Below, one piece after another: positions 6,791 to 14,959 of a DNA stretch of 28,939 nucleotides. Made by a program: the position numbers and the translations under genes. The notes beneath the pieces are model-generated. The model was not told the origin of the DNA, made no database searches, and saw only the letters and a list, made by a program, of their open reading frames with translations. Origin of the DNA: an uncultured Bacteroidales bacterium (GTDB taxonomy: Bacteria; Bacteroidota; Bacteroidia; Bacteroidales; UBA932); assembly GCA_900546395.1 (NCBI GenBank), contig URDD01000032.1, positions 1 to 28,939 of the forward strand, read 5' to 3'. Each line of letters begins with the position of its first letter. Within the stretch, counting starts at the first letter, position 1.

Positions 6791-7921
6791 ATGAAATTTG
6801 TAAAGACAGCCACTGACCCGCAGTCAAGCGCAAGATGCGGAGTCATAACCACCGATCACGGAGAGATAGAAACCCCGATATTTATGCCGGTAGGCACAGT
6901 CGGGTCTGTAAAAGGTATTTATCACAGGGACCTCAAGGAGGATATAAAAGCCGAAATCATACTCGGGAACACATATCACCTGTACCTCAGACCGGGACTG
7001 GATATTCTGAAAGCAGCAGGTGGGTTGCATAAATTCATTTCCTGGGACAGGCCGATTCTGACAGACAGCGGCGGATTTCAGGTATTCTCACTGACTCCTA
7101 TAAGGAAACTCACCCCTGACGGATGTACTTTCTCATCACATATAGACGGCTCAAAGCATACTTTTACTCCGGAAAACAATATGGAGACACAAAGGATAAT
7201 AGGAGCTGATATCGTAATGGCGCTGGATGAATGTACTCCAGGGGACGCCACATACGATTATGCAAAAAAATCTCTGAAACTCACACAGTCCTGGCTGGAA
7301 AGATGTATAAAACATTTCGATGAAACAGAACCTCTTTACGGGTATTCCCAGGCTCTGTTCCCCATCATACAGGGCTGCGTATATCCTGATTTGAGAATTG
7401 CAGCCGTAGAGCATGCAGCCAGGTTTGACAGGGAAGGATATGCCATTGGCGGCCTGGCCGTGGGAGAGCCTACTGAAAAGATGTATGAAATGCTTGAAGT
7501 CGTATGTCCTATACTTCCTGATGACAAACCACGGTATCTTATGGGAGTGGGAACGCCAGCCAATCTGCTGGAAGGCATAGCTCGCGGTGTAGATATGTTT
7601 GACTGCGTCATGCCTACCAGAAACGGACGCAACGGAATGATATTCACATGGAACGGAATCATGAATATGAGAAACCAGAAATGGGCTGATGACTTTTCCC
7701 CTCTGGATCCTGCAGGCTCATCATTTGTTGACAGAACATATTCAAAAGCATATTTGAGACACTTGTTCGTAGCGAAAGAAATTTTCGCAGGGCAGATAGC
7801 CAGCGAACACAACCTTGCATTCTACCTGGACCTGGTACGGGAGGCCAGAAAACATATCAAGGCAGGGGATTTCAAATCATGGAAGGATGAGACTGTAAAA
7901 AGAGTAATGACTCGCCTGTAA
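6791..7921 (+). CDS. tgt: Queuine tRNA-guanine transglycosylase
   Basis: Exchanges guanine-34 of GUN-anticodon tRNAs for preQ1, on the queuosine pathway. The 376-residue length and the core are standard: D92 in LTDSGGFQVFSL (general acid/base), QGCVYPDLR (194-202), GGLAVGEP (220-227) and the nucleophile D271 in FDCVMPTRNGRNG. One departure is striking. The usual zinc site (CxCxxC just before the YSxAYLRHL block) is replaced by residues 307-314 reading PAGSSFVD with no cysteine, while the ligand-equivalent histidine remains at H340 (SEHNL). Similar cysteine-free versions exist, as I recall, in other Bacteroidota, so this is probably a lineage trait, not damage. lptG-like and HD-domain genes follow at 29 and 10 bases, forming a likely operon. 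Confidence 0.95.
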   Translation: MKFVKTATDPQSSARCGVITTDHGEIETPIFMPVGTVGSVKGIYHRDLKEDIKAEIILGNTYHLYLRPGLDILKAAGGLHKFISWDRPILTDSGGFQVFSLTPIRKLTPDGCTFSSHIDGSKHTFTPENNMETQRIIGADIVMALDECTPGDATYDYAKKSLKLTQSWLERCIKHFDETEPLYGYSQALFPIIQGCVYPDLRIAAVEHAARFDREGYAIGGLAVGEPTEKMYEMLEVVCPILPDDKPRYLMGVGTPANLLEGIARGVDMFDCVMPTRNGRNGMIFTWNGIMNMRNQKWADDFSPLDPAGSSFVDRTYSKAYLRHLFVAKEIFAGQIASEHNLAFYLDLVREARKHIKAGDFKSWKDETVKRVMTRL

Positions 7922-7950
7922 CAAGTTTCTAACATTTAAAGCGTCATAAA

Positions 7951-9042
7951 ATGGAGCTGAAACCGAGAATACTGGACTTGTATATAGTAAAGAAATTCAT
8001 CTTTACCTTTTTCATCGCGCTCTTGCTCATAATCGGAATCGTCATAATTTTCGACATCAGTGAAAAAATAGACGATTTCGTAAGCAAGGAGGCTCCGCTG
8101 AAAGCCATAATTTTCGATTACTATCTGAACTTCATCCCTTATTTTATGAATATGTTCAGCCCTCTGTTCGTGTTCATAACCGTAATCTTCTTCACGTCAA
8201 AAATGGCTGCAAATACGGAAATTGTAGCCATTTTGTCCTGCGGCATAAGTTTTCACAGGATGATGCTTCCCTACATTTTCTCGGCAACTCTCATAGCTAT
8301 TTTCTCTCTTGTACTGAACCTTTTCATAATACCTAACTCAAACAAAGAGCTGGAAGAGTTCAACAGCAAGTATATGAAAAACAGCTATCAGGGAATCAAC
8401 CGCAATATCCATTACCAGATATCTCCAGGCGAATTCGTATATGTGGAAAGTTTCAGCAGGTGGAACAATACTGCCCAGAAATTCACGCTTGAAAGAATCC
8501 AGGACAACAAACTGGTATCAAAGCTTTCTGCAGAAACAGCCGTATGGGACAGTACATTCAACGGATGGACCCTGAAAAAATACTTTATCCGTGACTATAC
8601 CGGAGCCCTAAAGGACAACATCAGATCAGGGGCCAGGCTTGACACTGTAATCAATCTCACTGTAAGTGATTTCTATCTGAAGAAAAATACTGTCACAACA
8701 CTGTCATACAAAGAACTGGACCAGCTGATTGAGACTCAGAAAATGAGGGGCGATGAAAATGTAAAATACGCTCAGATCGAAAAGCACACCCGCTTTGCCC
8801 TTCCTTTTTCAGCTTTCATACTTACGATAATGGGAGTCGCCCTGTCATCAAAGAAACGGAGGGGAGGAATCGGATGGAACATAGGTATCGGTATTGCACT
8901 GAGTTTCTCGTACATATTGTTCCTAAGATTCAGCCAGATGTTCGTGCATACAGATTTCCTTCCTCCTGGAATTGCACTCTGGGTCCCAAACATACTGTAC
9001 GCAATAATTGCAGGCTTCCTGTACAAAATAGCGCCTAAATAA
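7951..9042 (+). CDS. LptF/LptG-family (YjgP/YjgQ) permease
   Basis: A 363-residue membrane protein of the lipopolysaccharide transport ABC permease family. Members extract LPS from the inner membrane and hand it to the LptA bridge. The N-terminal LDLYIVKKFIFTFFIALLLI is the typical first helix entry. Three hydrophobic segments precede a periplasmic beta-rich region of about residues 130-265, and three more close the protein (about 275-360), the classic 3 + beta-jellyroll + 3 plan. The segment MAANTEIVAILSCGISFHRM matches the coupling-helix region that contacts LptB. It is 29 bases after tgt and 10 before the HD-domain gene. LptF and LptG cannot be told apart by eye. Confidence 0.88.
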   Translation: MELKPRILDLYIVKKFIFTFFIALLLIIGIVIIFDISEKIDDFVSKEAPLKAIIFDYYLNFIPYFMNMFSPLFVFITVIFFTSKMAANTEIVAILSCGISFHRMMLPYIFSATLIAIFSLVLNLFIIPNSNKELEEFNSKYMKNSYQGINRNIHYQISPGEFVYVESFSRWNNTAQKFTLERIQDNKLVSKLSAETAVWDSTFNGWTLKKYFIRDYTGALKDNIRSGARLDTVINLTVSDFYLKKNTVTTLSYKELDQLIETQKMRGDENVKYAQIEKHTRFALPFSAFILTIMGVALSSKKRRGGIGWNIGIGIALSFSYILFLRFSQMFVHTDFLPPGIALWVPNILYAIIAGFLYKIAPK

Positions 9043-9052
9043 ACGTCAGAAT

Positions 9053-9688
9053 ATGGTCAGTTCCGTTGATAAAGAAATAATTGACTACGTAGAGCAGAAT
9101 ATCATTCCAAAGTATTCCGGCTTTGACAAAGCCCACAGGGAAGAACATGTCAGGACGGTCATTGACCAAAGTCTGAAGCTGGCTGGACAAATGCCGGACT
9201 GCAACCCTGATATGGTATATATAATAGCTGCTTTCCATGATTTGGGACTGGCCTTCGGAAGGGAAAGACATCATATTGACTCCAGAAAAATTCTGGAGTC
9301 AGATAATTTTTTAAAATCCCGCTTCACAAGCGAGCAGATACATATTATGGGTGAAGCCGTAGAAGACCACCGCGCATCCAGCAAAAACAAGCCACGCAGC
9401 CAATACGGACTGATTGTAGCTGAAGCAGACCGTATCATTGATCCGGAAACCATAATGAGACGTACCATACAATACAGTCTTTCCCATTATCCGGAACTGG
9501 ACAGAATCGGCCATTTCCACCGTACAGTACAGCACCTTAATGAAAAATACGGACCTGAAGGGTATCTTAAGATTTGGATTCCAGGGAGTGACAATGCCAT
9601 ACGGCTTAAAGGACTGCATAAAATCCTTAGCAACAGCACGCAGACCCTGGATCTTTTCAACAGAATATACGACGAGGAATCTTTATGA
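9053..9688 (+). CDS. HD-domain phosphohydrolase-like protein
   Basis: A 211-residue soluble protein with the metal-binding pattern of the HD superfamily: H32 in EEHVRTV, the doublet H62-D63 in AFHDLG, and further His/Asp residues at HH 73-74, DH 105-106 and D126 in VAEADRI. HD proteins hydrolyse phosphate esters or nucleotides; the substrate here is unknown. Its start is 10 bases after the LptF/G-like stop, so it is probably the last gene of the tgt operon, and it converges on the GIN-domain lipoprotein with 12 bases between the stops. Nothing links it mechanistically to LPS transport or queuosine. Confidence 0.8.
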   Translation: MVSSVDKEIIDYVEQNIIPKYSGFDKAHREEHVRTVIDQSLKLAGQMPDCNPDMVYIIAAFHDLGLAFGRERHHIDSRKILESDNFLKSRFTSEQIHIMGEAVEDHRASSKNKPRSQYGLIVAEADRIIDPETIMRRTIQYSLSHYPELDRIGHFHRTVQHLNEKYGPEGYLKIWIPGSDNAIRLKGLHKILSNSTQTLDLFNRIYDEESL

Positions 9689-9700
9689 TTCCAGTTCCCG

Positions 9701-10546
9701 CTATCTTATAACTGACAATGACGAGGCTCCGGAAGTCGATATGCCGATATTTCCTCCGCCATATACTTTCAACCTTGAAGCTCCTGAAATATTTCCGTCA
9801 GCAGAAACATTACATCTGACTGCAACTGTTGCTGCGCCTGATATATCGCAAACAAACTTGTCTGTTTCAACCATCTTTTTGCCAGATGATACATTGGAGG
9901 CACCTGAGGCCTTCAAATTATAGCTGCCTGTTTTTCCGAAAACATTAGCTTCAGAAGCTTCGGATATTTTCATATCAAGAGTTTCCGCCACTACTGAAGC
10001 CGAAATTCCGGAAGCTCCGGCTGCTCTAACAATGACAGAATTGGCCGCAATCGAAGAATGAAGTTTGGATACTCCGTCAACAGTCAGATTCATCTCAGAA
10101 GCAATATCGAAATCCATATCAAGAGAAGAAGCACCAGAAATGGCCAGAGTGAAATTTTCCGCTTCTATGCTTTCTCCTTTTAAGGAAGAGGCTCCTTCCA
10201 ACTCAATTTTTCTGATAGATGAACTGGCGGGGACTTCAGCCTTTATTTTACCGATATTGCCTCCCTTGAAAATATGACCTGAACATTCAAGAGATATATT
10301 AAGTTCTCCTCCCTTTTCCTTTACTTTAACATAAGGCAAAACAGCAGAATCAGCAGACAAAGTCAGAACCGTGGCTTCTTCCGAGTATGTGACCTCAATC
10401 ACATCTGTAACTTTCAGAGAATTATACGAACGGCCGATACTGACTTCCCTATTCTCTTCTTTTCCGGAAAGGCGCATCACATTGGCAGGCGCACAAGACA
10501 CAAGAGCAAAAACTCCTGAAAGAATAAAAATAAAAAACTTTTTCAT
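9701..10546 (-). CDS. GIN-domain (DUF2807) lipoprotein, copy 1
   Basis: A 281-residue predicted exported lipoprotein: MKKFFIFILSGVFALVSC ends in a lipobox with C18. The mature part belongs to the putative auto-transporter adhesin head GIN domain family (DUF2807), common in Bacteroidota and of unsettled function. Turns of the type GAS or close variants recur at residues 118, 138, 158, 177, 196, 215, 237, 255 and 273, about every 20 residues, with alternating hydrophobic strands between them. That periodicity is what a right-handed beta-helix produces. It lies 10 bases downstream of a second GIN-domain gene, clearly a tandem paralogue, and is the last gene before the convergent HD-domain gene. 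Confidence 0.85.
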   Translation of the reverse strand: MKKFFIFILSGVFALVSCAPANVMRLSGKEENREVSIGRSYNSLKVTDVIEVTYSEEATVLTLSADSAVLPYVKVKEKGGELNISLECSGHIFKGGNIGKIKAEVPASSSIRKIELEGASSLKGESIEAENFTLAISGASSLDMDFDIASEMNLTVDGVSKLHSSIAANSVIVRAAGASGISASVVAETLDMKISEASEANVFGKTGSYNLKASGASNVSSGKKMVETDKFVCDISGAATVAVRCNVSADGNISGASRLKVYGGGNIGISTSGASSLSVIR

Positions 10547-10556
10547 AGCAGAACTA

Positions 10557-11360
10557 TTAAAAATAAAAATCTACCTTCTCGACTTCCGATGTATCATAAC
10601 ACTTGCATCCGGATATATCTGCATTTCCAGTATATGAAATACTGCTGTCTCCTGAAAGGTTACAGGATATAAGCCCGTCACATTTAAATGATGCTTCACT
10701 TGCACCTGAAAGGGTTCCGTAACAGGAGCCTATCTCCAGAGAATACTTCTGGGCAGAGGAAATGCCTTCAAGTTCTGAAGCTCCAGAGAGTTCGATCTGA
10801 CCAGAGGCAACTTTTCCGGCAGCATTCATTTCAGAAGCTCCGGCAAGAGTCAGATTAAGAATACCGGCAGACAGCGAACCGCACTCAAATGAAGAAGCTC
10901 CGGTAAGTTTTACTGTAGCTGAACTCTCTGCCAATACATGACAAATGACTTCAGATGCCCCAATAGCAGTAATTACAATATCCTTGGAAACTATAGGAAG
11001 ATCCGAAACAAAAGAAGCCGAACCACTAGCTGAAACAATATTGACTCCTTTCCTGTACGGAATTTTCACAGAAGCTTTCAAAGATCCTGTTTTTACATTC
11101 AAGCCCTCCTCGAACTCGATTTTAAGCTGCTTTCCCTTTCCATAGACATTGACATAAGGAAGCAGATTCACATCTGTTTGCACTTGAGCCACATCTATAT
11201 CATCAGCAAATATAACATCAATATTTCCAGACACATATATACCCGTAAAGTTATCCGGTACACTTATATTTATACATTCCGTTATTCCTGCCAGCTCGAT
11301 TTTAGAACAACTGCAAGCCAGCAGGATAACAGAAATCAATAACAATGCAAATCTTCTCAT
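10557..11360 (-). CDS. GIN-domain (DUF2807) lipoprotein, copy 2
   Basis: The ATG at 11360 gives 267 residues starting MRRFALLLISVILLACSCSK, a lipoprotein signal with lipobox LLAC. A longer frame from 11402 would put 14 polar residues before the signal and is not favoured. The mature region has the same DUF2807 architecture as its neighbour, with recurring GAS turns (for example IGASEV, TGASSF, AGASEM, SGASEL, SGASEA). Its last residues (SDISYTGNADISGCKC and onward) contain extra cysteines that copy 1 lacks. The two copies probably arose by duplication and are 10 bases apart. A 72-base gap separates it from the peptidase upstream, so it may share that transcript. Confidence 0.83.
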   Translation of the reverse strand: MRRFALLLISVILLACSCSKIELAGITECINISVPDNFTGIYVSGNIDVIFADDIDVAQVQTDVNLLPYVNVYGKGKQLKIEFEEGLNVKTGSLKASVKIPYRKGVNIVSASGSASFVSDLPIVSKDIVITAIGASEVICHVLAESSATVKLTGASSFECGSLSAGILNLTLAGASEMNAAGKVASGQIELSGASELEGISSAQKYSLEIGSCYGTLSGASEASFKCDGLISCNLSGDSSISYTGNADISGCKCYDTSEVEKVDFYF

Positions 11361-11432
11361 ATTATAGTTTTTTGCGCAATGACAGCAGTATTTATGATGC
11401 AATTCCGCAAAAAAAGTTGCACTTCTACAACA

Positions 11433-13526
11433 CTATTTGCCGCTTACAAGCCCCAGCTTCTCCATAAGGGCAGAAGTCTCAGGATCGTGTCCCCTGAAAT
11501 TCCTATACAGGACAGCTGGGTCTTCCGAACCTCCTTTTGACAGAATATTATCTCTGAACGAAGCAGCCGTAGCCTTGTCAAAGATACCATTCTGCTTGAA
11601 TAGTGAAAATGCATCGGCCTCAAGCACTTCAGACCATTTATATGAATAATAGCCTGCAGAATAACCGCCTGAGAAAATATGTCCGAACGCAGGAGATATG
11701 GCAGCACCGTCTACGTGAGGCATTACAGAGTAAGCAGCAAGTGAATTCTTCTCAAAATCCAAAGTGCTTTCTTCCGGCAATGACTTGAGTGAATGCCAGT
11801 CCATATCTATGATACCGAACTGAAGCTGGCGGACCTGCATATAGCCGGCCAGATAATTCTTGGCAAGTACTATCTTATTTACAAGTGAATCTGGAATAAC
11901 TTCACCAGTCTTGTAATTTTTAGCAAATGAATCCAGATATTCAGGCTCAAATGCCCAGTTTTCCATTATCTGGGACGGCAACTCAACAAAATCTCTTGAC
12001 ACAGAAGTTCCTGTAAGCGACGGATAACGTCCTTGCGCGAGAATTCCATGCAATGCATGTCCGAATTCATGCAGGAAAGTAGTAAGTTCATCATGAGTAA
12101 GTAGTGAAGGAGATGATTCTGTAGGCTTGGTAAAATTAGTGACAATACTTATCAGAGGACGTTTCTCAACGCCGTTTATGATACTTTGGCCTCTGAATTC
12201 AGTCATCCAAGCTCCACCTCTCTTGCTTGCTCTAGGGAAGAAGTCAGCATAGAACAAGGCAAGATGCTTTCCGTCAGCGTCTGTAACATCATAAACCTTG
12301 ACATCCTTATGATATACAGGAATATCATCCATCTGCACGAAGTTCAGACCATAAAGTCTGTTTGCAAGATCAAATACCGCATCTATACAGTTTTCCAACT
12401 GGAAATAAGGCTTAAGCAATTCCTCATTCAAAGCAAATTCAGCCTCTTTATATTTTTCAGACCAGAAAGAAAAGTCCCAAGGCATAAGCTCTCCTTCAAA
12501 ACCATTGGCCTTAGCATATGAGGCTACTGCAGCCACATCCTTTCTCGCAAATGGCAATGACTCAGTCATAAGCTTTGCAAGAAAATCATCGACTGTCTTT
12601 GTCGTGCGCGCCATGGTCTCCTCAAGAGAATAGTCCGCATAGGTTTCATATCCAAGTAACTGTGCTGATTTTATACGAAGATCAACAATTTTCTTTACTA
12701 TCTCCGTATTATCATTCTCTCCACCTATCGCCTTTGTGTTATATGCCATATACATCTGTCTGCGAAGCTCCCTGTCTGTACTATACTTCATAAAAGGACC
12801 GTAGCTCGGAATATCCAGTGTAAATGCCCAGCCATCAAGACCTTTTTCGGCCGCCGTAGCCGCACCAAGTTCCCTTACATAATCAGGCAGGCCGGCAAGC
12901 TGGCTCTCGTCTGTGAGATGAAGTGTATATGCGTTCGTTGCCGCCAGCACATTTCTTCCGAATTTAAGCGACAGTACTGAAAGTTCTTCCGCATATTTGC
13001 TATAAATCTCTTTCTCAGCATCTGGAAGGGCAGCTCCGTTTCTCGCAAATGACTTATAAGTATTCTCCAAAAGCTTCTGCTGATCCTTTTCCAGAGACAG
13101 AGTCTCCCTCATATCATAGACAGCTTTGACTCTCTCAAAAAGTTTCTCATTCAATGAAACATACATGGAATATTCAGTAAGTTTAGGAGAGACCTCTTCC
13201 GCGACAGACTGCATCTGCTCGTCGGAATCAGCCTCCAACAAATTGAAGAATATTCCTGAAACCTTGTCCAGGGTGCGGCCGCTATACTCCAGCGCCTCTA
13301 TAGTATTCTCAAAAGTCGGCGCTTCCGGATTGTTTACAATAGCATCAATCTCAGCCTTTGCCTGCCTGATTCCTTCCTCAAATGCTGGCAGATAATGCTC
13401 ATTCCTGATTTTATCAAACTGCGGTGCCCCCCACTTATTGGGAGACTCTGTCAATAACGGATTTTCCATCTTACAAGATAAAGTTAATGCAAGTGCTGCA
13501 CCTGCCGTTAGAAATATTTTTCTCAT
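11433..13526 (-). CDS. dcp: M3-family peptidyl-dipeptidase (Dcp-like), lipoprotein
   Basis: A 697-residue zinc metallopeptidase of the thimet/Dcp family, which removes C-terminal dipeptides or trims oligopeptides. The zinc motif HEFGH is at residues 486-490 in THDELTTFLHEFGHALHG, and the third ligand E515 lies in RDFVELPSQIMENW. The N-terminus MRKIFLTAGAALALTLSC is a lipoprotein signal with C18, so the enzyme is predicted to be membrane-anchored in the periplasm. E. coli Dcp is about 680 residues without a lipobox, so only the anchoring differs. C-terminal family blocks FGHIFSGGYSAGYYSYKW and FRGHDPE are intact. It reads toward the two GIN-domain genes. Confidence 0.93.
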   Translation of the reverse strand: MRKIFLTAGAALALTLSCKMENPLLTESPNKWGAPQFDKIRNEHYLPAFEEGIRQAKAEIDAIVNNPEAPTFENTIEALEYSGRTLDKVSGIFFNLLEADSDEQMQSVAEEVSPKLTEYSMYVSLNEKLFERVKAVYDMRETLSLEKDQQKLLENTYKSFARNGAALPDAEKEIYSKYAEELSVLSLKFGRNVLAATNAYTLHLTDESQLAGLPDYVRELGAATAAEKGLDGWAFTLDIPSYGPFMKYSTDRELRRQMYMAYNTKAIGGENDNTEIVKKIVDLRIKSAQLLGYETYADYSLEETMARTTKTVDDFLAKLMTESLPFARKDVAAVASYAKANGFEGELMPWDFSFWSEKYKEAEFALNEELLKPYFQLENCIDAVFDLANRLYGLNFVQMDDIPVYHKDVKVYDVTDADGKHLALFYADFFPRASKRGGAWMTEFRGQSIINGVEKRPLISIVTNFTKPTESSPSLLTHDELTTFLHEFGHALHGILAQGRYPSLTGTSVSRDFVELPSQIMENWAFEPEYLDSFAKNYKTGEVIPDSLVNKIVLAKNYLAGYMQVRQLQFGIIDMDWHSLKSLPEESTLDFEKNSLAAYSVMPHVDGAAISPAFGHIFSGGYSAGYYSYKWSEVLEADAFSLFKQNGIFDKATAASFRDNILSKGGSEDPAVLYRNFRGHDPETSALMEKLGLVSGK

Positions 13527-13549
13527 AACTAATAATGTTGTTCATCTCA

Positions 13550-13557
13550 CAAAGATA
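13550..13557 (-). promoter_or_regulatory. Bacteroidota -7 element for the M3 peptidase
   Basis: The minus strand reads TATCTTTG, a perfect TAnnTTTG, 23 bases before the ATG. The -33 position holds only TGTG (13577-13580) at 19 bases, so the promoter is probable but incomplete. Confidence 0.45.
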
Positions 13558-13633
13558 AGTATAACATCCGAAAAGACACATAAAATACAAAAGATAAAAT
13601 CCAGTGATTTTTACCTGGAAGCATGGATTTAAT

Positions 13634-14089
13634 CTACTTTGTACCATCCGGCAGGCAAGACACCTGATCTATAGACTTGACTCTGCTTCCTGAAACAGTA
13701 ATCTTTATATCATAGCACCATAACTCCGTTGACCTCCTGTACTTGTGATATGATGTTACATGGTCGAAATCAAAGCCCAGATGACGAAGATCTGTCATAT
13801 CTATACTGTTGACCTTATGCCTGAGGAGCTTCCTCAGTATATCATAGTTCTTCTCCAACGCGTGCAGGACTCTCACCTTCGATATTTTGCTGCTTCTGGT
13901 TTTCCTGTTGTTGTACTTGTTCTTACAGGATTCACAGCAGAATTTCTTGTCTTGCCTGCCATACAATATAGGGTCACCGCACTCAAGGCAGGATCCCTGT
14001 TTCATTCCTGCTGATGGAAGCATCTTATAAACTGCGTCCTCATTATCCCCGTCTGCGATTACGCTTTGCCAATGATTCAAGTCATTCAT
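13634..14089 (-). CDS. Small zinc-ribbon protein of unknown function
   Basis: A 151-residue protein with a four-cysteine zinc ribbon: CLEC at residues 34-37 and CCESC at about 51-55, within the pattern CxxC-x13/14-CxxC, followed by KNKYNNR. A basic linker and a C-terminal segment (LRHLGFDFDHVTSYHKYRR and on) with a final beta-hairpin-like part complete it. I recall similar short ribbon proteins in Bacteroidales of unknown function; by sequence it could bind nucleic acid, but no catalytic motif is visible. An internal ATG just before the ribbon (residue 29) could be an alternative start. It stands alone, divergent from ssb by 334 bases and 107 bases from the M3 peptidase start. Confidence 0.7.
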   Translation of the reverse strand: MNDLNHWQSVIADGDNEDAVYKMLPSAGMKQGSCLECGDPILYGRQDKKFCCESCKNKYNNRKTRSSKISKVRVLHALEKNYDILRKLLRHKVNSIDMTDLRHLGFDFDHVTSYHKYRRSTELWCYDIKITVSGSRVKSIDQVSCLPDGTK

Positions 14090-14423
14090 ATGTGAAAAGT
14101 TTTTAGTATCACTAATTTGGGCATTTCACATCTTAAACAAAAAACAATGTGGCGAAAAAGAAAATAATCAATGAAAATTTTCTCTTTTTTAAATAATTTA
14201 CTGTTTGTTAGCGCCGTTACCCTTATTTTTAATTCACCTTTTCCATACAGCTGTATTTTCCAGGCAAGGCCAAGAAAAAGAAAAAACATAAAGAAACAGA
14301 AAAAGCATACATAGATGATTTGCATGAGTGTCTTAGTCACTGAAAATTTACTTTACTTTGCAAAAGACCTCAACAGGAGCGCTCATAAAACTACAGGTCT
14401 AAAAGTACATTAAAATCACAATT
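14090..14423. other. AT-rich divergent intergenic region between zinc-ribbon gene and ssb
   Basis: No convincing gene is seen. The plus strand holds a 47-codon ORF (14171-14314) with a hydrophobic start and a Lys/Arg-rich tail. The minus strand holds an 84-codon ORF overlapping the zinc-ribbon start by ATGA. Both are low-complexity and AT-rich and are not supported. Promoters for both flanking genes must lie here, but no full TTTG/TAnnTTTG pair was found. Confidence 0.5.
14365..14400. promoter_or_regulatory. Inverted repeat with internal palindrome upstream of ssb
   Basis: AGACCT (14365-14370) and AGGTCT (14395-14400) are perfect inverted arms. Between them lies the 8-bp palindrome GAGCGCTC (14377-14384). 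The element ends 23 bases before the ssb ATG, so it would sit in the leader or overlap the promoter. It could be an operator or an RNA hairpin. Confidence 0.4.
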
Positions 14424-14768
14424 ATGGAACAGTTGAACAGAATCGAATTGAGGGGAAACGTAGGTAATGTACGCATCTCAGATGTAGGAGACAATAAAGT
14501 AGCACGCTTTTCTCTTGCCACAAATTTCATTTACAAAGGAAAAGACAATGAAGGAATCGTGGAAACCACTTGGCACAACATAGTAGCCTGGAGCGGAAAA
14601 GGAATGCCTGACTTCTCCGTAATAACCAAAGGTGCTCCGCTTTATGTATGCGGAAGGTTAAGGACATCCAAATATACAGGAAACGACGGCACAGAAAAAA
14701 CAAGCTATGAAGTGATAGCATATAAAGTTGAGCCTGCAGACAAGAATTATATTCCACCTAAAGAATAA
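14424..14768 (+). CDS. ssb: Single-stranded DNA-binding protein, short form
   Basis: A 114-residue OB-fold SSB. The start NRIELRGNVGNVRISDVGDN, the internal FSLATN (about 31-36), TTWHNIVAW (48-56) and the VCGRLRTSKYTGNDGTEKTSYEV block are all family hallmarks. It binds ssDNA during replication and repair. The protein ends PADKNYIPPKE right after the OB fold, so it lacks both the disordered linker and the acidic DDxxF-type tip through which SSB recruits partners. Bacteroidales genomes commonly carry such a short SSB beside a longer one, so this may be a secondary SSB. It is followed by a structured intergenic region and then the nfeD-SPFH pair. Confidence 0.93.
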   Translation: MEQLNRIELRGNVGNVRISDVGDNKVARFSLATNFIYKGKDNEGIVETTWHNIVAWSGKGMPDFSVITKGAPLYVCGRLRTSKYTGNDGTEKTSYEVIAYKVEPADKNYIPPKE

Positions 14769-14783
14769 GAAGTTGACAGAACG

Positions 14784-14856
14784 AACCTGCTCTATATTTG
14801 GATATTCATCAATGTCATCATCTGACGGATACCATCAAGACAGAGCAGGTTTTATT
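14784..14856 (+). terminator. Long-loop inverted repeat after ssb, possible terminator
   Basis: AACCTGCTCT (14784-14793) pairs perfectly with AGAGCAGGTT (14842-14851), and TTATTT follows. The 48-base loop can fold further. Its placement 16 bases after the ssb stop and the U-rich exit suggest transcription termination, though the large loop is unusual. Confidence 0.45.
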
Positions 14857-14924
14857 TCACTTTCCAAAAACACAGTTGACAAAAGAATATGCAAATCGCA
14901 TCGTTACCTTTCATAAATTTTATA

Positions 14925-14932
14925 TATCTTTA
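14925..14932 (+). promoter_or_regulatory. Near-consensus Bacteroidota -7 element for the nfeD-SPFH operon
   Basis: TATCTTTA differs from TAnnTTTG only in the last base and is 27 bases before the ATG at 14960. No TTTG was found at the -33 position. Confidence 0.3.
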
Positions 14933-14959
14933 TGGTTGCAAAAAATAATAACCATTATT

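Noticed and set aside
9701..11360. A DNA-level tandem repeat array in the GIN-domain genes
   Set aside because: The periodicity is in protein turns (GAS motifs); the nucleotide units are too divergent to be a recent repeat array.
14171..14314. A 47-codon plus-strand ORF with a hydrophobic N-terminus and a Lys/Arg-rich tail
   Set aside because: Composition follows the AT-rich, A-run-rich DNA; no ribosome site or family resemblance.
14086..14340. An 84-codon minus-strand ORF overlapping the zinc-ribbon start by ATGA
   Set aside because: The ATGA overlap looks like translational coupling, but the predicted peptide is a Phe/Leu/Lys-rich translation of AT-rich intergenic DNA with no recognisable domain.
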